A stretch of 64,000 nt of DNA from Leucogyrophana mollusca (Eukaryota; Basidiomycota; Agaricomycetes; Boletales), in contig MU266376.1 of NCBI GenBank assembly GCA_021014945.1, positions 80,373-144,372 of the forward strand, read 5' to 3'. Position 1 is the first letter of the stretch; each line of letters opens with the position of its first letter. This document shows, one piece after another, positions 46,236 through 58,557 of the stretch. Below the pieces are notes generated by a model that was given only the letters and a program-made list of their open reading frames with translations, searched no databases and was not told the origin of the DNA. The translations under genes and the position numbers were made by a program.

Positions 46236-47379
46236 GAAGGGCTCTAAGTCCTTGGTACTTGGGTGGCACAGGCAGGATAGGTTGCGGCGGGCACGTGATC
46301 GACGCGTTCCTCGGTTATATGAATGAAATAATATACTAGCATTATGTAATATTATTAATCCCCCTTGGCAAGTCAGTTGGCAGCTTGACTTGTTAATCGC
46401 AACCTTCGACACATCGTCGATCATCATCGTGGTCTAGCTCTCGACTGTCGCACGCTTCGTGCGAGTCGTCGATGAAGGTGATCTAGTAGTACCTGGGTCG
46501 CCTAAATGTGATGAGATTTCTCAGCACCATGTTGCATAAGGCGAAATCGCCATCTTTTGGCGACAGTTGGCAGTTTATCCAAGGGCTCAGGTGAAGAGGG
46601 CACAGAGATCCTACATACCTTAATTTGCTTCTTGTGTAGAACTCAGAGACGGTTCCAGAAGCACCTGAAGGATGTAACCTGGTGTTTCAAGGAAATATTG
46701 TCTGGAGGATCACAGCTTGTGCTAGGAGAAAAACTCTGGCGATAGCCCAACGAGATATCTGTTGAGTGGAGTTATGTTGCATCTGCTACTTTGTGAATAG
46801 AAGGTAGATATCTAATAATGCACTCCTCAATTGGTATTTAGTCTGGTCACGATACAGATATTTAGGGCCCCGTATTGTTCGGCCAAACTGATCGTGGGTC
46901 GTGATGGAACGCCCACACATTGAAAGAAGATGAAAGAGAATCGAATCACCTGATGAGCGCGCGGCAATGCTACAGTCTATATTAATCTGTAACGGCTAGG
47001 TATTGTTGTTGCTCACGACGCACGCGTTGATTGACCATGATCAATCAAACCATCGAGATGTCCGATTGTAGGGTTCGGTGGGGCCGCGGCCAGAATCCAT
47101 AAGCCCTACATTTGGACCAGATGCAACAGCGCGTCTTTAGATTTCTTCCGGCCTAATGTTTCAGCTATGAACATTGAACATTATTTAATGTTGTTGTTAC
47201 TAGCGCTCCTCGGCCACTGACGTGGAAAAAACATTAAGATGGCCAGACAGCTGAAATGCTACAATGTGCAACTGGTGATTTGCTGAACGGCTGCTTAGTA
47301 AGTAAGGCTATGTCAGGGTAACGCAGCAATTAGTGGCGCGACTTTGACCAAATCCATGAACTGGATACGTGTTTGACCC
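46236..47379. other. Divergent intergenic region, 1.1 kb
   Basis: Separates the coiled-coil gene (-) and the Zn2Cys6 gene (+). No gene recognised. It contains a perfect 7-bp-arm palindrome at 46448-46464 (TCGCACG-CTT-CGTGCGA), 213 bp upstream of the coiled-coil start, as a possible regulator site. Confidence 0.5.
46448..46464. repeat. 7-bp-arm inverted repeat
   Basis: TCGCACG and CGTGCGA are exact reverse complements around CTT. Position upstream of the coiled-coil gene suggests an operator-like site, but nothing else supports this. Confidence 0.6.
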
Positions 47380-50300
47380 ATGACAAGAACCGTAGAGAAC
47401 AGATCCACTGATCAGCAGAAAGAGCGCAGAAAGCCAGGGCGGGTTCCGACGTCGTGTGCGGAATGTAGAAGGTGCCTTATCCCCCATACTTGCGTAAATC
47501 AGTTTCTCACTAATTTAAATGTGACGCGAACATAGATTGAAGCTTCGTTGTGATAGAAAGGTTGGATTTGTTCACTCGGTCTGTGATGGCTGATGCCTAT
47601 AGTCACCTAGGTCCCTTGTGAAACCTGTGTAAAGCGGGGGTGTGGTGCCATCTGCCCCAGTGGTACAGCCTTACTCCTGGAGCGTACCAATCTTCTGAAT
47701 TTTCTCTCCAAGGTTCTTTAACTGCAGGGAAAGGCAATCGGTGAGGGCCGCTCGCTCTCGCATCCATCCCGCGCTCGGGGAATGCTCACATCCACCTTTT
47801 AGTCTCGTCCTCGCGAATACAGAAGAACTTCATAATAAGATCGAAGTTATGAGCGCCCGAATTCGCGAGCTGGAAGACGCCCTGGCGGTGGTACATGCTG
47901 AGGTCTCTGACCACCCTCACCCCCTTCTTTCTCCGACCATCGCCGACCTACACCACAGCAAGGATTCGGCATCGCCAGGCACTCAAGGACAGGCATCGAG
48001 TTCCAGTTTGAGTCTTGTTACTGTGGATGAGAATGTGGCAGATAGTGTCCTCGATGCATTCGGTGCGCCTGATGCTGGCGCTCAAAGAATGTTGCTTATC
48101 CGAACCATTGATCAGGCACACTGACCATAGGCTCGAGGGGAGAGACTCTCTTCATGGGTGGGAGTGCACGATCGGAGGTAAGTGCCCCATCATATAATTC
48201 GCATGGTTGCATTCCTGACTGTCTTTCACGTTGTAGTATCTTTTACAGGCAAGTCGGTCTTTCCTACGCTTTATACTTTCCCTAACAGTCCCTTCACCGA
48301 TAGCCACCTCCCAAAAAGGTCTTCTCAACCCAGCCCCTTCCGCGTCTGTCAAAGCAGATCATGGATGCCTGGATGCCCGAGTCGGAGTTGGTCCCTGTCG
48401 ACACCAGCCTTCGCAAAGCCGTGATGGCGCTGCGTCCTCCTTTATCAGAAGCTATAAGGCTGTGTGAGATATATCTAGAATGGGGGAAGGCTTTGTCAGT
48501 TGGCTCGATTCTTTTAGGATGGCGTAATTTTGACTGCCTGTTGTTCATGCCTCAGATGGAACCCACTTTCGCGGTCAGAACTGTTTGACGAAGTTCTGGC
48601 TAGCGTATATCGTGCCGAGTTGGTCCCATCTCTTTTGTCACTGACTTCGGTAAACAAGGTGCTGACAAGCAATGCCTAGTTCTTATGAGACGATGTCGTC
48701 TCCCCACTACCTATGCCTTATTTTCTCCGTCTTTGCCCTTGCTGCCCTTTTCGATTTTGATCGTCCCCCATACTCAGTCGAAGCCCAGGAGTTCCACATC
48801 CTCTCACACGTTGCGATCCATTTTACAAGTCCTTGCAATGAAACGACGGTACACACCGTTCATGCATTGGTGCGTCATCTCTATACATCGCCAAACCGGG
48901 TTTGAATTTCAGACGCACCGACTTATCAGAATTCGCTTACAGCTGCACATCGTACAATATCTCGATCTGAGTGATCTGCAGATGTCGGACTCGAGTCGAT
49001 CATATGTCTTCGTTGGTTTAGCTGTGAAATTAGCTTATCGAGTTTGTTATGTCTCTCTGCATTGTACGCCAATCGATGCTAACCGTCCATTGGACTTTAG
49101 ATCGGTATTCGTAAGCCGCTCTGATTTTGTGTTTGATGACCTCGCCACTTATAACCCAATCATTCTCTTTATCCTTGGTTTGTCTGAAGATCTTCACAGT
49201 GCGCGGTGGAAACTTAGCGAGACCGCTACTCAGCAGCGTAGTGCTGTATTTTACCAGCTTTTCTTGATAGACACGTGGTTGGTAAGTCAAACGAGAGTCC
49301 TGACATCTCGACTTCCCTCTTCCACTCGAACCCTCAACTCTTCTCCATCGTCTCACCCTACTTGCTTATGTTGCGACAGAGCTTCTATGCTGGGCGGCCC
49401 CCAACTGTCTCTCCAGATTTTATCGATTGCCCATATCCCGATGACGAATTCGCAGTGGTTGGCGATCAAGGGCAGAAGGAGATCAGCTGTGCGTCTCTGT
49501 TCCTTTGGTTTTCTTATCCATGATCTTACAACCCCTGGTGGACCATGTATCACTCGAACAGGGCACATGTGGTCATGGAAATACACCAGACTTCTACACC
49601 ACGTCATCACCACGGCCTTCGGTGCTCGGGCACCAACTTATAGTGCCATCCTTGAACTCGATCGCCAGATACGGGATTTTCCTGTACCACCACATCTCCA
49701 ACCACGGTGCGAAGAAGACGTTCCTCGGTCATCGATGCCAGAGCACATACAGAGACACTATTTGCTGACTTTCAAGGAGGTCACTCTATTGAACATCCAT
49801 CGGAGTTATTTCGCACAGGCCCTACAGGACTCACCGCACGATCTGTTGAAGCACAAGTATGGTCCGTCAGTTATGGCTGCGTATCGCTCAGCTTGGCGAA
49901 TCATCGAAAGTCATGCGCATTCTGTGAAGCTCCTTCCACAAGTCATGGAAAGGATGTGCGTTTTCTGGTCACACGCGCTTTCGGCTGCTGTTCGTACCCT
50001 GAAGTCATCGCCTCTCTCGGTTTGCTTATCTTTGCCATAGATTGTGATGTGCATGATGGTTACGCGCGCCCCGACTTCGAGTATGGCAATGCCATCACTT
50101 CATGAGCTAGACGTCATCTATCGTCTATTTGAAACATCTGCACCCACCTCAAAGCCTGCGGCTGTTCTCCTGGTGAGCCCTTTGCGCAGCTAACGATAAT
50201 CATTTCATGAACGATCATATCAACACACGCAGGAAACGGTTACAAAGGTGTGGCGTAAAGGGCATGAGGCGTCCGGTTTTTCGACCTCGACAAACTCCGA

Positions 50301-50796
50301 AGACCTGTCCCCTGCTGAGCTCGATCGTGTCGGCGGTGGCAAGACTCGGCTCATCTCAAAGTCTAGTCCTAGCTCCGGTTCTACATCTTCACCCCCGGAC
50401 ACGTCCTCCTCATCTACGCCCTCAAACCCATCAGAAGGAGATGGCGCCCTTCACCAGCTGTGGGACGGGCTAGATCCCTCGAATGATATTCACCCTCGGA
50501 TAATGCAGGACATGCGCGTTTTCGACGGCTTTGAAACGCCATCGCTTGCAGCAGCGAATAATGTGGAATATATCGGACAGGAGCCATTCTTTCAGGCTAT
50601 GAGCGACGTACATTTCAATGCACATAACATATTCGGATCTGGAAATGAAATCTACTACGGGCATCCCTCAAGAACGAATAACTTTCAGTCCGGGAGCCAC
50701 CCCGGACCTCCACCATACGTCCAGGAGGCTCCTGCAATAGATGCGCCTGTGCTGGACGCAGCGTGGCAAAGCTTCGTCGAACAACTTGGCTTTTAG
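47380..50796 (+). CDS. Zn2Cys6 transcription factor with fungal_trans domain
   Basis: Nuclear DNA-binding regulator. The zinc cluster is assembled from three exons (47380-47471, 47536-47560, 47611 onward): GRVPTSCAECRR, LKLRCDRK and VPCETCVKRGCGAIC, with six cluster Cys. The start MTRTVENRSTDQQKERRKPG is an ATG at 47380 in frame with the first Cys pair and rich in basic residues. Next is a short coiled coil (RLVLANTEELHNKIEVMSAR). The middle regulatory (fungal_trans) domain includes AVKLAYSIGLH-like segments, a FYAGRPPTVSPDFIDCPYPD block and LLNIHRSYFAQALQDSPHD. A Ser-rich acidic tail ends in AWQSFVEQLGF. Borders of exons between 48100 and 49600 are approximate. Target genes are not inferable. 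Confidence 0.86.
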
Positions 50797-51083
50797 GTGG
50801 GGAAGCCGACAGAAGATGGTTATACGGGTGGCACTGTATCTCACCTAAATTTCATCTCAATGTTGTTTTTACCTAACTTATACGCGTTTGTCACCCTAAT
50901 CTCAGGTGTACATCTAGTTTCTCCTACTTTACGGGCAGCCTGCACCAATTTCGTAGCATCATCGTAATTGTACACAGTTACACGATTCGTGACGTTCTGT
51001 GAGTAGGTGGCAATCTCTGATACGCAGATAAAAACAGGACAACAATCTGACAAAAAAGACGAGCTAGCTTACTGGCTGACAGA

Positions 51084-53376
51084 CTAAAACTGGATAGAGT
51101 AGACCGTGCTCAAATTCACTGGAAGAAACCAGTCGTTGAGTAAAATATGGATAGCTGGAATATGAAGCAACCAGTGAGCAGCATAGATAACACCAGGCAA
51201 ATCCACTTACCCTCGCCGTCAAAAGCAAAGGGGGGTGGGGCATTCATGTCTTCATCTTCGTCGTCGTCATCTATTGGACCTAAGACCGGAGGTAGTGTAG
51301 CAGATGGTTCTTCTGACTCATCCATGCCATGGTCCGAGTTGCCATCCGAATCGCTGACCGATTGCAGTTCCGGAAGAGACAAATCAAAGAGGTCTGGGGA
51401 AGCGGGGTCCATTGCGTCGGTTGGGTGTTCAGACGATGTCTCAGCAGTATCAGCAACGTCCTCGACGAGGACAGGGGGTTCATCATCTCCGGCGTGACCT
51501 GCGGCTTCGTCGTGTGCAGAATGTAACTCGCCAGGCTCGTTGGAGACAGCTTCGGACGTCGGTGTATTGCCATCAGTTTCTACAACCTCGTCAACAATGT
51601 GATTTTGCCCGCCTCCTGCATTGATCTGGGTAACAACCTGCTCCGTCCATCCGTGCAGGGCGGCAGGATCATTAACTGGAGGCGGGCCCAAATCAACGGC
51701 GGGGTGCCGGCCTCGAGGACGAGTGGGCTCCCAGTTGAAGTATACACCTCGATCTGAAACCTGGAGGCAAGATATGAACGCCAGGAGTCGGGCGCTATCG
51801 AAGCCTTTCACGCGGCAGACGGATACACCAGGACGTAAAGGTCGCTCCGCTGACAGCTTGTCGATCTCAACTTCGACTGAGACAATGAATATCCCTGTGC
51901 GCTGGATTTTCTGTCAGCGCGTCAGTCAACTGGTGTTGATAGGAGAAACTCGCCGTAGCCACCGCGACCTTGCCATTAGTGTCTCCAAACGCGAGGTAAC
52001 CCGAAAAGTTGTTCAGCATATCAGAGTTTGGACTAAAATTGAGCTGCACTGCTGCATCGGCCAAGGATACTTGCTTTGTGACCACATGTTCAAAGTCGCG
52101 GACGATCAAAAGACATCCTTTCCTTGTCAGAGCAACCATATCCTTTCCAGATGACGAAACGTGCACTACAAGTACATTAGTAAACAAGCCGACGGCGATG
52201 TCTCAGCAGTATCATACCCGCAAAAAATTCGTCCTGCCTGCCTGGACCCCTGACGTGGGACGCTTGTGTAAGTTTATGGGAAACTAGCATGTGGCCAGCT
52301 ATTGCAGCCGCCTGTCCTGGTAGCACGTCCCATTGTGTCGAAGGTAATTCGGATACTGTAGTGTGGAAAACTACAGTTCCGGTTTCCCTTTCGAAGATAC
52401 GCAACTGTGACGAGCCGCAAAAGAAGGCATAGTGGTCGCTGACCTCGACGTAGTTGATGATTCCGAGCCTCCCTGGTGCATTCGCCATTTGTATGTCTGG
52501 GATCATTTGTACCAGTCGTGAGGTAGGGATATCCCACAAGTAAGCGCAATTCACGGCAGCTGCAATGAGGGTCGGATAAGCGAACCGAAAAGCTTTTGTG
52601 GGTTCAGGCATTTGAAGAAGTGCCAAAGGCTGGAAGTGTCCACGACGGGTAGGCGAAGCATGTCTTTCTGCAGCTAGTTCGGATACGCGAAGCATCTCCT
52701 CATCGGGAGGGTAACCTTCGGGTACGTCAGACGCGATAAAGTCGCGGCTTCGACGCCAAACTTCTTTACACTTGTCGATGCGGTTGAAGACTATATAGCC
52801 CCTGTCGTATTCGCAATGTGCGTATTCCACAACATGTGTCTGAACACGGTGTCAGCTCGCCTTCGTTGGCACCGCCGCAATTAGAGTGAACTTACCACAG
52901 GTAACGACCACAGCACGCGGTTGTCGATCAAATCTGTGACAAACAGCCCACCGTTTTGATATGTTGTAATAACGATTCCTTCCTCTTCATCAACTTTGAT
53001 GCGATGCACAGATCTCCCGGTTGCAGACAACTCCTTGAATGAGGACGGACCTCGACCTCTCCAACCCCTTTCTATCTCCAACCGCCTGCGACCTGGGAAG
53101 CAGATTGAATGTAGTAGAAAGAGGAGTACACAGCTGCCTACAGAATAACCGCCACTCATGCCCTTCGAGTTTTGGCTTTTGGGAGGCCAACTCTGTTTCA
53201 ACATTTGCAGGGGCTACGAATCGATGCAAGAGGGCGGCATTGCGATAAACAGATGATTCGTTTGTGGTGATCAGTTCATTCCACTGACGGCAAACGAGGG
53301 TGACTTTGCAGAGGGAATACAAGGGCAGATATGATGCAGTGTGTAGGGCAATCTCCGTAGGGAGTTGGTGTAACAT
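51084..53376 (-). CDS. F-box protein with propeller-like domain and acidic tail
   Basis: The F-box at the N-terminus (MLHQLPTEIALHTASYLPLY, then LCKVTLVCRQWNELI) predicts an SCF substrate adaptor. Repeated beta-strand units follow: VHRIKVDEEEGIVITTYQNG, THVVEYAHCEYDRGYIVFNR, IPTSRLVQMIPDIQ, QLRIFERETGTVVFHT and SSGKDMVALTRKGCLLIV. A long Asp/Glu/Ser-rich tail (VSDSDGNSDHGMDESEEP) precedes the last exon. I place the end at 51084 after a GTAAGT...CAG intron (EAIHILLNDWFLP then VNLSTVYSIQF). Met at 53418 is an alternative start, but the truncated copy at 5881 aligns only from MLHQ. The exon joint DEFFA-VHVSSS uses the GTATGA donor that is also present in the antisense patch at 6432. Confidence 0.85.
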
Positions 53377-53535
53377 TGCAGTTTCAGACAAGAAACCTTT
53401 CGCGTAACTCATCATCATCCTGAAATGGCGGTTTCGCGGAGTTCGCCGTCCCGATCAGGAAATACTTGAGTAGGGCCTGCATTTTTCATTGGGAAACAAT
53501 GGTTTGTGGAAGAGCGTTGTCAAGTGGGATGGAAT

Positions 53536-55711
53536 TCAAAGCACTGTCTGTAATCTTCTCTCAAGTTTGAGGCTGATTGTCTCAGTGACCCCAAAAGCCA
53601 TTCCCGTGAGCCCAGCCTTCCCCATGACACGCTCCTCATAGCGATCTCTCGATTCACCTTCCTCAAGAACAACATCGACCTTCCAGTCCCGAAGGAGCAA
53701 CACCAAAAAACACAGTGCCTCTGCCCGCGCAAACTTCTGCCCAATACATGCACGCGGTCCAATTCCGAACATCGGTATGTCATGCTCAGATACACCATAC
53801 CACCGAGATGGACGGTAGGTTCTAGGTTCGGGAAAGACTTTGGGGTCGTGATCTATTACACCGGCGTTGGTTAATATGTAGTCTTCTACTGCGCGAGTTA
53901 CAACAGGAGAAACTCACGAACACCAATCATGTCAATGACCATTCTCGAGCCCTTCCTCAACACCATTGTTCGTTCGGCTGGGTGGGAGACTTGTATTAGA
54001 GTATCTTCCGTCACATCTCTCATGATGGCAAAACCGGCGGCTGCAAAACTATCAAATAGGCCGTTTATTACCCGAGAAAAGGCTCACGGAAAAGGCGCAG
54101 TGTTTCCAGAAAGCAAGCCAGGGTATGAGGTAAGTTTACCGCGTCTTCCATAGTCTGGGCAACAACATAATGAATCAGTGCGATCTGGAGAAACCTTGAA
54201 ATAACAAACCGGGTTGCGATCAGACGAAATGGCACTTTGGATTTCCTCGTAGGCTTTGTGTTGTTCCTCTTGATGGATACCCAAGTATCCCAGCGTGGCA
54301 GCGAGCACATTTGCAGTTGTCTCTATCCGATAAATGCACTAATCATCTCGCTTTATCGCAATATGGAGGGGTCCTTACCATGCCCAGCGAACATCAAAGT
54401 GAAGGTATTTCCGATCTGGGCGAGTCAACTGATGATAGATCACAACCCCCGCGTGAAAGCGACTTACGACCTCGTCCTTATCCAGTCCATACTTTCCATC
54501 CCCGTCATGAGCCGCCACAAGACGCGTGAAAATGTCACCCCGTTGGTGAGTGTCATCCTTCTGATCAACTTGTGAGAGCTCGTCCTTCTTAAGTTGAACG
54601 AAGTTTTCCATGTAGGTAGCCAGCATCGACCAGGCATGGTCAATATCTCGAAGTCTATCATTGAACGATATGAGTGATGCCGCCTGATGCGAAGTAATGA
54701 TTAGGAGGCCGCACTTCTTGATCGGGAGTTTGTACGCCCACCGGGGTGTGATCAAACGCGCTATGTGGGTCTGTGAAACGACAGTAAGCGCATCCCCGAA
54801 CGATAGTTCGCCCGTTCCCGCCTCGACCCAAGGCATATGTAGACCGAAGCCACAACGCGAGATAATAATCAGTGCCATCTACATCGAGTGATGAATGCTA
54901 ATCAACGATATGGCCATGATACCGTAGGTAAAGACCTGCCTTCTGAGTGAGTCGGCTGCTATCGGTAATTGTAATTTCACGACAACTCTCCCAGCCCTCA
55001 CCGGCAACCATTTCTTTGTATGTGGCAGCAGTCTCCTGCCAAACCAAAGAATATCTGAGGGAGGGCTTATGTCAAAGGCGGCTTTGAAGAACTGGGTAAC
55101 CAAATCGAACGTTTTCGAAGTAAAAGCTGGCGCCACTATTCTCCTGTGGCGTTTCCATGTCTCGCCATTTGCGGAAATGACGCCTTCCCCCCACATTCTG
55201 TTGACGAATTTCAGCTAGCCATTGAGATAACATGCCAGAAATAAGCTCACAATAGGGCTCTATTTAGTTCGGGAGGTTTAATCAGGCGGGACTTGCCCTC
55301 AGCCTTCAGGAGTTGTTCGGTGACATTCAGAGAACCAGTGTAGAAAAGGGGTCTTCCCAAGAAGAAAGGGATCGAAGAAATCACGTCGCAGGTTTGGTTA
55401 AAATATGCTGAAATGTTTACAGGTGAGGAACAACAGACCACGGCGCATGGAAAAGCCCTCACCAGTCTTTCGCCACTCCCAGGACCAGCAGAGTCCGGGA
55501 TTCCACCAACGAGTAGGCAACGCGGCACCACACAGATTCAAAGGAGAAAATGGAGACCTGAGTCCAGGCAAGTAGTCAACAGACTGTAGAAAAAACTATC
55601 ATTATAAGCTCTTGATCATCATTAATCACTAACGACCTTCAGATTGGTTACAAACCTCCAAAGCCAGTATGATGCCAACAGACAAGCCGCTGTTGTATAT
55701 ACGACCAGCAT
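53536..55711 (-). CDS. Cytochrome P450 monooxygenase (P450-3)
   Basis: The start at 55711 gives MLVVYTTAACLLASYWLWRF, a clear N-terminal anchor, with a donor after VTNLK. The next exons give YLPGLRSPFSPLNLCGAALP, IPFFLGRPLFYTGSLNVTEQ and LLKAEGKSRLIKPPELNRAL. MWGEGVISANGETWKRHRRI, the C-helix WxxxR motif, follows. Haem binding is MFGIGPRACIGQKFARAEAL, and the protein ends KLERRLQTVL with the stop at 53536. The I-helix and ExxR parts lie in short exons around 54100-54400 and fit (ANVCSLPRWDT-like and ALFLETLRLF segments). It is unlike P450-1 and P450-2, so this is not a local tandem family. The substrate is unknown. Confidence 0.86.
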
Positions 55712-56536
55712 AATTGAGGGGAGTGGGTCGTCAGATTAATCCTCGGGTTGATTTTTAAATGTTAACGATACAAATAGACATTGGAAGTGGTACGATCCCC
55801 GGATTCCCCAGTGGCCATGATCAGGCCATATAGTTATAGGCGCTGAAACACTGCACGTCGGCCAAACGTGGCCACTAAACATTGCTGTGCATAGCAAGGC
55901 TGGCCCTGGTAACCTGAAGGGACTGGTTGTGACTGGTACATGAGTTTGTTAGGAGTACCATATGTTCGATATCCCCAGTTGGACGCTCAGGGCGTTCAAA
56001 CTGCAGAGTATCGTTGCCGGCTCGCGGACACGCAGGAGCGAAGAGTACAGAAGAGACCTCACATTGTAGCAGCACTACCCGCCGCGATATATGTAACCTT
56101 CGCTCCGACGTGCACCTCGCGTGTCGGACATACGGCGCTGCAGCATGATCGACTCTATGAAACTCCTTTTGAATGCTGAACTCACTGACACGCGGGTTGA
56201 AGCTGAAGTTTAATTTGACCCCACAAACGAGATGTTTACACAAGATATGACCAGAATAGGCAGTGTTTTAGGGTGAACTTTGTCCACTTTTGCGAGAGCG
56301 ACGATTTGCGCGAATTTAGCACAGAAGAACGTATTTATGTCGCGCACGTGCGCGTCATTGCAGGCAAACTTTTTGGAGCGAGGTTGGTTGTGCTTCTGAG
56401 CTTGTCCTTGTTGGTGTATTTAACGCGCTATATGGTTATCCCCTGCTCCTGAAAAATTCCTCTAATCCTGTTCCCTTAGAAGCCCAGCGTCCACCCACGA
56501 CCGTCCACGAACCACCTCAATCTAGGAGCTTCAACC
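55712..56536. promoter_or_regulatory. Divergent promoter region, P450-3 / phosphotransferase
   Basis: About 825 bp between divergent starts. Short frames only. The 5' leader of the right-hand gene is CT-rich (56450-56536), as is common for highly expressed fungal genes. Confidence 0.5.
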
Positions 56537-58317
56537 ATGGGGTATCTATCACCGTCTGCTCTGAAAAACCTCAAAAAATACGCATACAAGGGGGTCGACG
56601 AGTAAGTCCCCATGATCGACAGCTCCAACGCATCTGGAAAACACTTGTATCGCAGGTCCCTTGTATCACGATATGTCTTGACACCCTATTGGAACTGGTT
56701 CATCAAGCTATGGCCTTTAACGATCGCGCCAAACACTGTCAGTACTTGTGATGTTAACTGGTCCTTCGGTGTTTTGATATTTGGCCAGATTACACTGCTG
56801 GGGCTTGGCATCGTTGTCTTCAATCTGGCAACACTTTTGATTTACGATCCGCTATATTACACCGACAAGGATGGAGCCGGCCCCCCTCAATGGATATACT
56901 TCACGTGAGCTCTATGGCAGTATTTCCTACCCAGATAGCTGATTTTCAATTGAAGATGGGCTATAGGATTGTTCATGTATCAGAGCTTTGACGCCGTAGA
57001 TGGGTTTGTACTGCAGCACATCTCTTTGCTCCAGCTACTCAGCTCAATCATAGGAAGCAAGCACGACGTACAGGAATGGCAGGACCTTTGGGAGAAATGT
57101 TTGATCATGGTTGGTTCATGTTTACGTGCCGAGTTAAACCTCATTGACCATGATGCTCAGGCTGCGATGCAATCAACACAACTGTAAGAACACGTTGTAT
57201 ATACCCGTCTGATGGACTAACAAGGGCATAGCTGGAGGTCATCTTGGCAGCTCGCGCATTGAATCTCGGCCGCTCGTGGTGGACAGTTGCCTCACAGATC
57301 GCTACTTTGGCAAACTTCTACCTGACCACATGGGAAGAATACCACACGGGTGCGCCTGAAAAGATGTCTTGACTGGTGTTTGCTTACCTTTCCTGCAGGC
57401 CAATTGTACTTAGGTCCATTCTCCGGGCCTGTGGAAGGCATTTTAATGATTGTGGCCATCTATGTCGTATCTGGCATCTTTGGTATGATTGATTGCACCG
57501 TCTGTAAGACCTCCAGTGCTAACTGACTCGTAGGTCCGTCGTTCTGGGACAAGGGTATCCTTAGCTTCACTAAGCTCGATAGAATCCCACTCATCGCGCG
57601 CTCGGTACCAAATATTGGGCTGAATGAGGCATTCATGGTATTTGGAGCTTTTGCGCTTGCCTTCAACATTCTTGCTAGGTAAGTTTCATTTGACCCACAT
57701 CCAATGAACCGACCTCACGGAGTGCAGCTATCGTAATGTTCATAAGGCTACGAGAGCATCCAACAAGTCGGGGCTCAAGCCTCTTGTGTACTTGTTGCCA
57801 TTTGTAGTCTCAGTAGCCATTCAAGTGTTATGGCTGATCAACCCTTCATTCAACGAATCCGCGATCATCAACTCCCCTGTTTTCTTACCTTTCATGTGCG
57901 CTTGGGGACTTCAATTCGCGCATCAGGTCGGAAGAATGATACTGTCTCACGTCACGAGCGCACCGTTCCCATGGTGGCACTCGATGTGGGTTTGGAGCAT
58001 CGTAGGCACTGTCGACGCGCACCTGCCACACATTTTGCATCGGTGACTATACCATTTTCCTTCCTAGCATCGATCCCAGACTCACGCCAAATGACAGCCC
58101 ATCTCTGATTCAGTCCAGTCCCCGGAATACTGCAATATTTGTCTATTTGACGCTGGCAGTATCGTTCCTGACGTACGCCCGCTTCTGCACACTTGTCATC
58201 AAAGACATCACAGAATACATGGGTATCGCATGCTTTACTGTGCGCAAGAAGGACGCCGAGGGAGTATGGCGCGACACTCGAGACATTCAGCAAGATGGAT
58301 TTGTGAAACGAATGTGA
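56537..58317 (+). CDS. Choline/ethanolamine phosphotransferase (CDP-alcohol type)
   Basis: Final enzyme of the Kennedy pathway, joining CDP-choline or CDP-ethanolamine to diacylglycerol in the ER or Golgi membrane. Starts MGYLSPSALKNLKKYAYKGV. The CDP-alcohol phosphotransferase signature DGxxARx8Gx3Dx3D is complete after splicing: DGKQARRTGMAGPLGEMFDH then GCDAINTTLE (exon junctions at 56995-57230). Hydrophobic segments follow: LGLGIVVFNLATLLIYDPLY, ILMIVAIYVVSGIFG, AFMVFGAFALAFNILA and VYLLPFVVSVAIQVLWLIN. The C-terminus is DIQQDGFVKRM. A 23-nt exon carries the last catalytic Asp. Whether it is CPT1 or EPT1 in substrate preference cannot be told. Fungi often have one dual-specificity enzyme. 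Confidence 0.93.
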
Positions 58318-58557
58318 AGGGGAGGGAGAAGGAAATACTGTTACGACGATCATGAACTACTACAGTTTGGAAATATTGATACCATCATCTAGACTCTATA
58401 TATCTTACCTTACCTCTCTTGTTTTCCTGGACGTGTTGGTCGTATATATTGATGCAACGCACGGTATTGCGCTGAAGAGCTCGGGGTGATCAGGGTCTTG
58501 CAAAGTCTCTATCGAGTCACGATCAAAGATAGATCACGCGAATTTTATCTTTTCTGA

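Noticed and set aside
48685..49600. First part of a 451-codon open frame as one continuous exon
   Set aside because: Fungal_trans motifs switch frame across several short introns in this part. Only the later part (about 49580-49990, LLNIHRSYFAQAL) uses this frame for coding.
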